Program-made: the position numbers and the translations under genes
The notes under the pieces: model-generated
Database searches by the model: none
What the model was told of the DNA's origin: nothing
The model's input: the letters and a program-made list of their open reading frames with translations, nothing else
Part shown: one piece after another, positions 40,799 to 48,336 of the stretch
Numbering within the stretch: position 1 is the first letter of the stretch
Layout of the letters: the number at the start of each line of letters is the position of its first letter
Source: CAZJGG01 sp964545475
GTDB taxonomy: Bacteria; Bacillota; Clostridia; Lachnospirales; JAISER01
DNA length: 49,669 nt
Assembly: GCA_964545475.1 (NCBI GenBank)
Contig: CAZJGG010000016.1
Coordinates: forward strand, 1-49,669
Direction of reading: 5' to 3'

Positions 40799-41452
40799 TT
40801 ATGGAATTATAAATGTTTGTGTCCAATAAGTCATATTATCGCTTTGTGCAAAACCAATTCCCACTTCAGTAAAAGATGGACTTAAAATATTACCTCTGTG
40901 TGTATCGGAATTCATCCAGGCTGCAAAAACAGCTTCAGGTGTTTTCTGTCCTTTGCCTATGTTTTCGCCGGCAGCTTTGTAATTAATGCTGAAATTTTTA
41001 AGCATTTCAAAAGGTGTTCCGTACACCGGGGAAATATGGCTGAAATAATCTAAGTCCCTCATTTCCTGGCATTTAAGCCTTGCCATGTCTGAAAGTTCTG
41101 TGTTCAGCTTAAGAGGGAACAAATTATTTTTCGCCCGTTCAGCGTTTACAAGGTTTAACACCTTTTCTTCATATTTGAATACAATTTGGTCTGGCTGGGG
41201 AGTGAAATTTTCTCCCGTTGTAGGAACATAAACTCTGTCCCCCGGAAAAATTAAGTTAGGGTCTGCAAAATGGGGGTTAGATCCAATAACCTCCTCAAGC
41301 CCCAATTGGTATTTTTCGCTGATTTGCCAAAGGCTGTCTCCCGGACCAACAATGTAAACTTCCGTAGCCCCTTGGGCTGGTATACATGTAAAAAAAGCCG
41401 CAGCAAAACCAATGAAAATAAATTTAGTAATCGATTTTACTTCCATCTTCAT
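40799..41452 (-). CDS. Secreted LysM and CAP/SCP-domain protein
   Basis: This 217-aa protein starts with a signal peptide (about 1-28, ending IPAQGA). A LysM peptidoglycan-binding domain (about 31-76, YIVGPGDSLWQISEKYQLGLEEVIGSNP, cited as VGPGDSLWQISEKY) precedes a CAP (YkwD-like) domain (about 92-215). The latter has LVNAERAKNNLFPLKLN, FSHISPVYGTPFEML, AGENIGKG and HRGNILSPSFTEVGIG. Bacterial CAP proteins of this type are secreted in spores and vegetative cells; activity is mostly unknown. I chose the ATG at 41452, 7 nt after GGAG; ATG two codons later is possible. A TATAAT at 41496-41501 lies upstream. It precedes the GH18 gene by 19 bp, suggesting joint action on the cell wall. Confidence 0.92.
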   Translation of the reverse strand: MKMEVKSITKFIFIGFAAAFFTCIPAQGATEVYIVGPGDSLWQISEKYQLGLEEVIGSNPHFADPNLIFPGDRVYVPTTGENFTPQPDQIVFKYEEKVLNLVNAERAKNNLFPLKLNTELSDMARLKCQEMRDLDYFSHISPVYGTPFEMLKNFSINYKAAGENIGKGQKTPEAVFAAWMNSDTHRGNILSPSFTEVGIGFAQSDNMTYWTQTFIIP

Positions 41453-41583
41453 TAAATTTCTCCTTTCATTACTAATTTTCCTAGATTTCAACATTATTAT
41501 ATCTTTTTTGCAGTTATTTCATTCCAGTAAAAATTTAACTATAGAACCAGTTTTATCTATAAATAAATTGCATAGTAACACAA

Positions 41584-41612
41584 TTTACAATTATAAAAAT
41601 TTGTTGTATACT
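41584..41612 (+). promoter_or_regulatory. lon promoter
   Basis: TTTACA (41584-41589) and TATACT (41607-41612) are separated by 17 bp. The start of transcription would fall near 41619, just before AGGGGG at 41621. This leaves only a very short leader and excludes the far upstream in-frame ATG at 41412. Confidence 0.65.
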
Positions 41613-41636
41613 TATTATTTAGGGGGAATGATTGAT

Positions 41637-43991
41637 TTGACTGACAACAACGAAAATAGAAACGGTTTGCCGCTTGTGGCATTAAGAGGGCTTGTTGTTT
41701 TTCCCAAAACGATGTTAACTTTTGATGTAGGGCGGTCAAAATCCATAGATGCTTTAGACTATGCAGTTCAAAATGAGACGCCTGTTTTTCTTGTGACACA
41801 AAAAAACGCCGTAGTGGAAGAACCTGCTCCAAAGGATTTATACAAAATGGGAGTTGTTACAACCATAAAGCAAGTTGTTAAGCTGCCGGGAAATATGGCA
41901 AGAATTTTAGCAGAGGGAATAGGACGGGCTGTAATAAGCGAGTTTGAAAGCGAAGAGCCATTTTTTAAAGTATATGTGGAAAATATTTTAACAAATGAAA
42001 TAAAAAACGATAGCGATGAAATAGATGCATACATCCGCACCGCCCATGAGCTTTTTGAGCAATACGCTCTTTTATCCGGCAGAATTTCCACCGAGGTTGT
42101 TTTTGAAATTTTACAATGCAAAGAGCCCGGAGTGCTTGCAGATGCTATCGGTATTCACATTATAATAGACGTTGATAAAAAGCAAATGCTTCTGGAAGAA
42201 CTTGACGACGTAAAAAGGCTTACTTCCTTATTAGAAATTTTGGACAAAGAGCTTAATGTCCTTAAAATTCAAAAGGACATATACAAAAAGGTTCGAGATA
42301 ATATTGAAAAGCATCAAAAGGATTATTTTTTAAGAGAACAAATAAAAATAATTAAAAAAGAACTGGGAGAACATGACGGCGGCTTTGATAATGAAGAAAT
42401 CCGTGAAAGAATGGATAAGCAAAAACTTCCGGAATATGTTTTGGAAAAGCTTAACAAAGAGATTTCACGCCTTGAAAGAATGTCTGGTTCTCCGGCAGAA
42501 ACCGCTGTTATAAAGGACTATTTGGACTGGGTTTTGGATTTGCCATGGTCTAAAAAATCCAAAGAGAACACTAGCCTTAAAAAAGCCGAAGCTATACTTA
42601 ATAAAGAGCATTACGGTCTTGAAAACGTTAAAGAAAGAATTGTGGAATTTTTAGCCGTAAGGCTGAATACTACGGGGCTTGATGCGCCTATTATATGCCT
42701 TGTAGGTCCTCCGGGGGTTGGTAAAACATCCGTTGCAAAATCGGTAGCTCATAGCTTAAACAGGAAATATGTTCGTATGTCTTTAGGAGGAGTACGAGAC
42801 GAGGCGGAAATAAGAGGACACAGAAAAACATATATCGGAGCAATGCCCGGCAGAATAATCCATGCCATGAAGCAGGCAGGAACAACTAATCCTCTTATTC
42901 TTCTTGACGAAATTGACAAAATGAGCAGTGATTTTAGAGGAAACCCAGGGGCTGCGCTATTAGAGGTTTTAGACGGAGAACAAAACATAAATTTCAGAGA
43001 CCATTATTTAGAGCTTCCTTATGACTTGTCTGATGTTTTGTTTATATGCACAGCTAACTCTATTGAAACAATACCCGATGCGCTTTTAGACAGGCTTGAA
43101 ATAATTGAAATTTCAAGCTATTCCAAAGATGAAAAGCTTAATATTGCTAAAAATTATTTAATAGAAAAACAGATTAAAAAACACGGTGCTAACAAAAACG
43201 GTATAAAAATTAAAGATTGTGCAATAAATGATATTATTGAGTTTTACACAAAAGAAGCAGGCGTAAGGCAGTTAGAGCGCACTATTGGCAAGCTTATAAG
43301 AAAAGCTGTTAGAGAAATGCTTTTGGACAGCGAAGTTAAGTCTATTACATTTAAAAAAGAAGATTTATTTAAATATCTAGGCAAGCAGAAATACAGGCAT
43401 TCGCCTAAAAACAATGAAAATGAGCCGGGTATTGCAACAGGGCTTGCATGGACAAGGCTTGGCGGTTCTACAATGGATATTGAAGTTAACGTATTGTCTG
43501 GCAGCGGCAAACTTGAGCTAACAGGTAACTTGGGAGATGTTATGAAAGAATCCGCAAAAGCGGCAATATCTTTTATACGCTCTAAAAAACATAACATTAA
43601 AATACCTAAAAAGTTTTACCAAACCAAAGATATTCATATACACATACCCGAGGGCGCAGTGCCTAAAGATGGCCCTTCCGCCGGAATTACAATGGCTACG
43701 GCCATGCTTTCAGCCCTCTCTAAAACACCTGTTAGAACAGATGTTGCAATGACTGGTGAAATTACAATAAGAGGGAGAGTTCTTCCTATTGGTGGGCTAA
43801 AGGAAAAAATACTTGCGGCTAAAACAGCCGGAATAAAAACAGTGCTTTTGCCAAAAGCCAACGAAAGTGATTTACACGAGCTTTCCGATTATGTAAAAGA
43901 GGGTCTTAAATTCGAGCTTGTAGAAAATATGGAACAAGTTCTTGATAACGCTTTATGCAAAAATTTAGAGGAGCAAAACAATGGATGTTAA
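41637..43991 (+). CDS. lon: ATP-dependent Lon protease
   Basis: Lon degrades misfolded and regulatory proteins in the cytoplasm using ATP. It is 784 aa from the TTG at 41637. The N-terminal substrate domain starts GLPLVALRGLVVFPKT. The AAA+ module has the Walker A GPPGVGKTS (about 356-364) and LLDEIDKM. The C-terminal protease domain has PKDGPSAGITMA with the catalytic Ser near 680, and GGLKEKILAA with Lys722. AGGGGG at 41621 is 10 nt from the TTG; an ATG at 41628 lies only 1 nt after it and is less likely. lon overlaps engB by 11 bp, the usual Firmicute pair. Confidence 0.96.
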   Translation: MTDNNENRNGLPLVALRGLVVFPKTMLTFDVGRSKSIDALDYAVQNETPVFLVTQKNAVVEEPAPKDLYKMGVVTTIKQVVKLPGNMARILAEGIGRAVISEFESEEPFFKVYVENILTNEIKNDSDEIDAYIRTAHELFEQYALLSGRISTEVVFEILQCKEPGVLADAIGIHIIIDVDKKQMLLEELDDVKRLTSLLEILDKELNVLKIQKDIYKKVRDNIEKHQKDYFLREQIKIIKKELGEHDGGFDNEEIRERMDKQKLPEYVLEKLNKEISRLERMSGSPAETAVIKDYLDWVLDLPWSKKSKENTSLKKAEAILNKEHYGLENVKERIVEFLAVRLNTTGLDAPIICLVGPPGVGKTSVAKSVAHSLNRKYVRMSLGGVRDEAEIRGHRKTYIGAMPGRIIHAMKQAGTTNPLILLDEIDKMSSDFRGNPGAALLEVLDGEQNINFRDHYLELPYDLSDVLFICTANSIETIPDALLDRLEIIEISSYSKDEKLNIAKNYLIEKQIKKHGANKNGIKIKDCAINDIIEFYTKEAGVRQLERTIGKLIRKAVREMLLDSEVKSITFKKEDLFKYLGKQKYRHSPKNNENEPGIATGLAWTRLGGSTMDIEVNVLSGSGKLELTGNLGDVMKESAKAAISFIRSKKHNIKIPKKFYQTKDIHIHIPEGAVPKDGPSAGITMATAMLSALSKTPVRTDVAMTGEITIRGRVLPIGGLKEKILAAKTAGIKTVLLPKANESDLHELSDYVKEGLKFELVENMEQVLDNALCKNLEEQNNGC

Positions 43992-44562
43992 TAATGTTAA
44001 GCTGGACGTTGTGGCCGTTAAACCCAGCCAATACCCGCAAGAGGTTTTGCCGGAATTCGCCTTTGTTGGCAAGTCAAACGTAGGTAAGTCGTCTTTGCTA
44101 AACGCAATGATAAACAGAAGAGCCCTTGCAAGAACAAGCCAAACCCCTGGCAAAACAAGGACAATTAATTTCTATAAAATTGAGGAGGCTCTTTATTTTG
44201 TAGATTTGCCCGGTTATGGTTATGCCAAGCTTTCTAAAAGCGAAACAAAAAACTGGGGCGCAATGATTGAGGGATATTTAAAAAAGCGGGAACAGCTTAA
44301 ATGCATAGTAATGCTTGTGGATATACGCCATGAACCCTCTAAAAACGACGTTCAAATGTTTGAATGGCTTAGGCATTATAACTACAACATGGTTCTTGTG
44401 GCAACAAAGCTTGATAAAATTAACAGAAGCCAAATTCAAAAACAAATAAGTATTTTAAGAAAATCGCTAGGAATGGCGTCATCAGAGCTTATTATTCCTT
44501 TTTCGGCTGAAACTAAACAGGGTAAAGAGGCTTTATGGGAATATATTGAGGCTAATATTTAA
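43981..44562 (+). CDS. engB: Ribosome-assembly GTPase EngB (YsxC)
   Basis: EngB is a small TRAFAC GTPase needed for 50S ribosome assembly. It is 193 aa. It has the P-loop FVGKSNVGKSSLLNAM (about 27-42), the switch region TPGKTRTINFY, DLPGYGYA (G3), TKLD (G4) and SAETKQG (G5). The ATG lies inside the end of lon, 11 bp overlap, with GAGGAG upstream (GAGGAGCAAAACAATG), so translation is coupled. A bidirectional terminator follows. Confidence 0.96.
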   Translation: MDVNNVKLDVVAVKPSQYPQEVLPEFAFVGKSNVGKSSLLNAMINRRALARTSQTPGKTRTINFYKIEEALYFVDLPGYGYAKLSKSETKNWGAMIEGYLKKREQLKCIVMLVDIRHEPSKNDVQMFEWLRHYNYNMVLVATKLDKINRSQIQKQISILRKSLGMASSELIIPFSAETKQGKEALWEYIEANI

Positions 44563-44572
44563 ATAGATAACA

Positions 44573-44611
44573 AAAAAACGAGAGTTGGCATTATACCTTC
44601 TCTCGTTTTTT
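44573..44611. terminator. Bidirectional terminator between engB and the two-TM protein gene
   Basis: A 12-bp stem (aaaaaacgagag / ctctcgtttttt) with a 15-nt loop lies between the convergent genes. The loop and arm (gagagttgg..attatacctt) resemble the terminator at 17576. Confidence 0.9.
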
Positions 44612-44636
44612 AATAAGCTGATAATACAGCTGTTTT

Positions 44637-45161
44637 TTAGCTTAATTCTAATGATTCATGTTCTTCAAGCATTTTTTTTAGCCTGTTGTATTCAAGCTCA
44701 ATTTTTCGTTCTTTACGCTCTTTTAAATAAGCGACAAAACCTTTTCTTAATGAAGGCTTTAAGAACTTAATAAACCGTATTAAAAGCCTTATGCTCCAAA
44801 AAGCTAAAAACATAAATCCTACTATAATTCTGTCATCTGTATCGTAAAGGGACATTAGCATAAATGTAACAACAACTATTAGCAAATAATCAAGCAATTG
44901 CCCAATTAAGTTTTGTTTTGCAGATAATCGGCGTTTTGCCATTTCTAAAATCTTCTCGTGGTCGATACTTAATTCAACAGGCTTTATTTGTTTGTTAACT
45001 ACTTCTTTTGCAGTTTCTTCATTGTTAAATGGGTTCATCTTTTTTTCCTCCGTTGGCTGGGACAAACAAATGGCGTCCTCCGAAACCCAGTCTGCCCGTT
45101 TTTGCTTTACAAGCTGGCGGGCGCGCTTTAAATATGTAGGTTTCAGGGCTTCACCATGCAA
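44637..45161 (-). CDS. Two-TM membrane protein with RRXRR/PLMP-like N-terminus
   Basis: I do not recognise a named family for the whole protein (174 aa from the TTG at 45161, AAGG 8 nt upstream). The N-terminus, LHGEALKPTYLKRARQLVKQ then KRADWV..AICL, follows the pattern G-x-x-L-x-P-T-x(3)-R-A-R-x-L-x-K-x(2)-R-A that I associate with RRXRR/PLMP modules of HNH-type proteins; this is from memory. Two hydrophobic helices follow (about 90-108 and 113-132), then a highly charged C-terminal helix (KERKERKIELEYNRLKKMLEE, cited as KERKIELEYNRLKKML). The frame continues upstream as IQKQIKVVG, completing the first beta strand. An ATT start at 45188 behind AAAGGTGA is therefore possible. A leader with a duplicated motif precedes it. 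Confidence 0.65.
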   Translation of the reverse strand: MHGEALKPTYLKRARQLVKQKRADWVSEDAICLSQPTEEKKMNPFNNEETAKEVVNKQIKPVELSIDHEKILEMAKRRLSAKQNLIGQLLDYLLIVVVTFMLMSLYDTDDRIIVGFMFLAFWSIRLLIRFIKFLKPSLRKGFVAYLKERKERKIELEYNRLKKMLEEHESLELS

Positions 45162-45215
45162 GCCGACAACCTTAATTTGTTTTTGAATATAATCACCTTT
45201 TCTTTGTTTTTTTTG

Positions 45216-45292
45216 ATGGGTGTCTTCCCCCGGTCATTAAGGCATGTTTAGAGAATGTTTTTTATTATGGGTGTCTTCCCCACCGATTAGGC
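45216..45292 (-). ncRNA. Candidate structured leader with duplicated motif
   Basis: On the minus strand GGGGAAGACACCCAT occurs twice (45267-45281 and 45216-45230), 51 nt apart, each preceded by a similar GCCT.AAT segment. The first copy is flanked by AGAGAA and TTCTCT, which can pair to enclose it. Local GGTG/CACC pairings are possible, and the downstream AAAGGTGA could pair with CACC. It lies between the promoter at 45305-45333 and the two-TM gene. I match it to no known riboswitch class; it could equally be a duplicated protein-binding site. Confidence 0.4.
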
Positions 45293-45304
45293 TTCTCTTC
45301 GATT

Positions 45305-45333
45305 ATATTACCATATACAAATACAGATTACAA
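45305..45333 (-). promoter_or_regulatory. Promoter of the two-TM protein gene
   Basis: On the minus strand TTGTAA (45328-45333) and TAATAT (45305-45310) are separated by 17 bp. Transcription would begin near 45298, giving a leader of about 110-140 nt. Confidence 0.5.
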
Positions 45334-45356
45334 TGGAAATAAGTATTACGTTTTAA

Positions 45357-46367
45357 TTAAAAAATAAAAAGGTTTGAATTTTCTGATGTTTTATCTCTTG
45401 TCATAAGATCGTAAACTGCTTGTCTTAAATCTTTTTGCTCAAATAATACCTTATAAGCCTCGGCGCAAATTGGCATTTCAACGTCGTATTCTTTTGCAAG
45501 ATGATGAGCAGTTTTTGCCGTATTTACACCTTCAACAACCATATGAACCTCGTTTAAGGTTTCTTCAAGATCTTTACCTTGGCCGATTAAAATTCCGGCA
45601 CGCCTGTTTCTCGAATGCATACTTGTGCATGTAACGATTAAGTCTCCAATGCCGGTAAGCCCGTGGAGGGTATAGGGACTTCCGCCCATTTTTACGGCAA
45701 GCCTGGAAATTTCAGCCATACCTCTTGTCATAAGTGCGGCTTTTGTGTTGTCGCCGTAACCCAAGCCGTCTGTCATGCCTGCAACAAGGGCGATAACGTT
45801 TTTAAGGGCTCCTCCAAGCTCCACTCCAATAACGTCGTTATTTGTGTAAACCCGGAAAACGTCGTTCATAAAAACGTGCTGAACATCTTCAGCTACGGAA
45901 ATATCTGAGGAAGCGGCAACAACAGCTGAAGGTATACCACGGGAAACTTCCTCAGCGTGGCTTGGGCCGGATAATACGCAGATTTTGGACTTTGGCGCAA
46001 ACTCCTCAATAACTTGTGAAAGCCTTACTTTTTTCTTTTCGTCAAAACCTTTTGATATGTTTATAATTGTATGTTTTTCATTAAAATATGGGGCAAACCG
46101 TTCCATTGTGCTTCTAACATGGGCAGAGGGAACAGCGCAAACCACATACTCCGAATTTTCCATAACCTTATCGCAATCACAACATACAAAAATTTCCTCC
46201 GCAATTGGTACATTTGGAAGAAATTCTTTATTTTCTCTATATTTATTAATGCTTTGGGCTTCACTTTCAAGAAAAGACCATAGTTTAACTTTATGCCCGT
46301 TACTATTAAGCAAAACCGCTATGGCGGTGCCCCAGCTCCCGGAGCCTATGACTGTAACTTCTTTCAA
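45357..46367 (-). CDS. gpsA: NAD(P)-dependent glycerol-3-phosphate dehydrogenase
   Basis: GpsA reduces dihydroxyacetone phosphate to sn-glycerol 3-phosphate for phospholipid synthesis. It is 336 aa. The N-terminal Rossmann motif VTVIGSGSWGTAIA is near residue 4. LSGPSHAEEV, the catalytic region GVELGGALKNVIAL and TGIGDLIVTCTS follow. I chose the TTG at 46367, 7 nt after GGGAGG, because KEVTVIGSGSWG is the family start; the farther in-frame ATG lies inside plsY. It starts 1 bp after the plsY stop. The two consecutive steps of glycerolipid synthesis are therefore encoded side by side. Confidence 0.96.
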   Translation of the reverse strand: MKEVTVIGSGSWGTAIAVLLNSNGHKVKLWSFLESEAQSINKYRENKEFLPNVPIAEEIFVCCDCDKVMENSEYVVCAVPSAHVRSTMERFAPYFNEKHTIINISKGFDEKKKVRLSQVIEEFAPKSKICVLSGPSHAEEVSRGIPSAVVAASSDISVAEDVQHVFMNDVFRVYTNNDVIGVELGGALKNVIALVAGMTDGLGYGDNTKAALMTRGMAEISRLAVKMGGSPYTLHGLTGIGDLIVTCTSMHSRNRRAGILIGQGKDLEETLNEVHMVVEGVNTAKTAHHLAKEYDVEMPICAEAYKVLFEQKDLRQAVYDLMTRDKTSENSNLFIF

Positions 46368-46368
46368 T

Positions 46369-46989
46369 TTATTTCCTCCCAAATGTAAATTTGTTTTCTT
46401 TGCCTTTAATAAGGCGAACAATATTTTCTCTATGCTGTATGTATGCAATTATTGCCAAAATTGCTCCAATTATTACAGCTTCTGTATCGTATTTAAATAC
46501 ATATAATAAAATTGGGAAAAGGGCAGTAAGGCAAAGAGAAGCAGTGGAAATAAACTTTGTAGCCCCAATTAAAAATATTGCGCACAAATAATCAATAATA
46601 GCAATTCTGAAATCTACACACAAAATTACTCCAACTGTTGAGGCTATGCCTTTGCCCCCGCGAAAGCCTAAGTAAAACGGAAAGTTATGACCTAAAACAA
46701 CGCCAAGCCCAGCATAAAGCCCGGGTAAAAGACCGTTTGCTCCATTCATAAAGTTTCCGCTTCCACCAAAAATTAAAGAGCATATTACATAACCTAAAGC
46801 TCCTTTAAAAATGTCTGAAAAAAACACAAGCAAACCGGTCTTTAGCCCTAAGGTTCTTATTACGTTAGTTGTACCGGCATTGCCGCTTCCGTGTTCTCTT
46901 ATGTCTATTTTACTTATTTTTCCAACGATGTAGGCGGTTTGTAGGCATCCCACAGCATAACCTATTATAACGCAAAATATTCTGAACAT
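46369..46989 (-). CDS. plsY: Glycerol-3-phosphate acyltransferase PlsY
   Basis: PlsY transfers an acyl group from acyl-phosphate to glycerol 3-phosphate in the membrane, the first step of phosphatidic acid synthesis. It is 206 aa with five or more membrane helices. It has the conserved loops GSGNAGTTNVIRTLG, GHNFPFYLGFRGGKGIAS and, near the end, HRENIVRLIKGKENK. AAGGAG precedes the ATG. It lies between der and gpsA; gpsA makes its substrate. Confidence 0.96.
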   Translation of the reverse strand: MFRIFCVIIGYAVGCLQTAYIVGKISKIDIREHGSGNAGTTNVIRTLGLKTGLLVFFSDIFKGALGYVICSLIFGGSGNFMNGANGLLPGLYAGLGVVLGHNFPFYLGFRGGKGIASTVGVILCVDFRIAIIDYLCAIFLIGATKFISTASLCLTALFPILLYVFKYDTEAVIIGAILAIIAYIQHRENIVRLIKGKENKFTFGRK

Positions 46990-47019
46990 GCCCTTCTCCT
47001 TTCTCCAATTTCAGTTTAT

Positions 47020-48336
47020 TTACTCTTTATTTCTTATAATAAAATGTATAGGAGTACCTTTAAAACCAAAAGCATCTCTTAATTGGTTTTCTAAATAACG
47101 TTTGTATGAATAATGCATAAGGTCTTTATCGTTAACAAAAAGCACAAACGTGGGAGGTTTAACAGAAACTTGAGTCATATAATAAATGCGAAGCTGTTTT
47201 CCTCTGTCTGCAGGGGGCTGGTTAATAGACATAGCTTCAATAAGCACGTCATTTAACGTTCCTGTAGATATTCTTAACGCAGAATTTTGTGACACCGTCT
47301 GAATCATATCATAAAGCTTGTGCACTCTCTGTCCTGTAAGAGCGGAAATAAACATTTTAGGGGCGTATGGCATATAGCTCAATTCCCGGTCTACGTCCTT
47401 TTCAAACTGGCGCATTGTTTTATCATCTTTTTCAATTAAATCCCATTTATTAATTACAACAATGGAAGCTTTGCCACGCTCGTGAGCAATTCCTGCAATT
47501 TTTGTGTCTTGGTCCGTAACTTTTTGGGTTGCGTCTACTAATAAAATGCATACGTCTGCACGTTCAACCGCCGCAACCGCTCTTACAATCGAATATTTTT
47601 CAATGTTTTCTTTTATTTTGCTTTTACGCCTTATTCCTGCTGTATCTATAAAAACATATTTTTGACCGTCTTTTTCAGCGTAAGTGTCTATAGCGTCTCT
47701 TGTTGTTCCGGGAACATCACTTACAATAACACGTTCTTCCCCTAAAATGCGGTTAATTAAAGAAGATTTTCCGGCGTTTGGTTTTCCTATAACAGCAACC
47801 TTTATAACCTCGTCTTCATCGGATTCGGCGTTTTCCTCAGGAAAATGCTTAACAACCTCGTCTAACATATCTCCTAGGCCTAAAGCTTGTCCTGCGGAAA
47901 TTGCTATAGGATCACCAAGACCTAAAGAGTAAAATTCAAAAATGTCAATATTTTGTTTACGCATGTCGTCAACTTTGTTAACAACAAGTACTACAGGTTT
48001 ATTTGTTCGGCGTAATACATTTGCAACCTGCATATCATTTTCTGTAATGCCTGTTTTAACGTCTACAACGAACATTATAACATCGGCGGTTTCCATTGCA
48101 ATTTCTGCTTGACTGAACATGTGTTTAAGCATGGAGTCGCTGGAATTCGGTTCAAGACCACCTGTGTCTATTAATGTAAATTTATGGTGCAACCAGTCTG
48201 CCTCGGCGTAAATTCTATCTCTTGTTACACCGGGAGTGTCTTCTACTATTGAAACTCGTTCTCCTACAATTCTGTTAAATAATGTGGACTTACCAACATT
48301 AGGGCGTCCCACAATTGCTACAATACCTTTAGCCAT
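47020..48336 (-). CDS. der: Ribosome-assembly GTPase Der (EngA)
   Basis: Der is a double GTPase needed for 50S subunit maturation. It is 438 aa. The first G domain has AIVGRPNVGKSTLFN (about 6-20), DTPG and NKVD. The second starts VAVIGKPNAGKSSLIN near residue 182, with DTAG and NKWD. A C-terminal KH-like domain ends with KGTPIHFIIRNK. The start overlaps the stop of the DUF512 gene as TAATG, so the two are translationally coupled. PlsY follows 30 bp downstream. Confidence 0.97.
   Translation of the reverse strand: MAKGIVAIVGRPNVGKSTLFNRIVGERVSIVEDTPGVTRDRIYAEADWLHHKFTLIDTGGLEPNSSDSMLKHMFSQAEIAMETADVIMFVVDVKTGITENDMQVANVLRRTNKPVVLVVNKVDDMRKQNIDIFEFYSLGLGDPIAISAGQALGLGDMLDEVVKHFPEENAESDEDEVIKVAVIGKPNAGKSSLINRILGEERVIVSDVPGTTRDAIDTYAEKDGQKYVFIDTAGIRRKSKIKENIEKYSIVRAVAAVERADVCILLVDATQKVTDQDTKIAGIAHERGKASIVVINKWDLIEKDDKTMRQFEKDVDRELSYMPYAPKMFISALTGQRVHKLYDMIQTVSQNSALRISTGTLNDVLIEAMSINQPPADRGKQLRIYYMTQVSVKPPTFVLFVNDKDLMHYSYKRYLENQLRDAFGFKGTPIHFIIRNKE

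Noticed and set aside
41412..41627. Longer N-terminus for Lon with hydrophobic residues
   Set aside because: It would overlap the divergent LysM-CAP gene start and cross the lon promoter; Lon is cytosolic and starts near GLPLVALRG.
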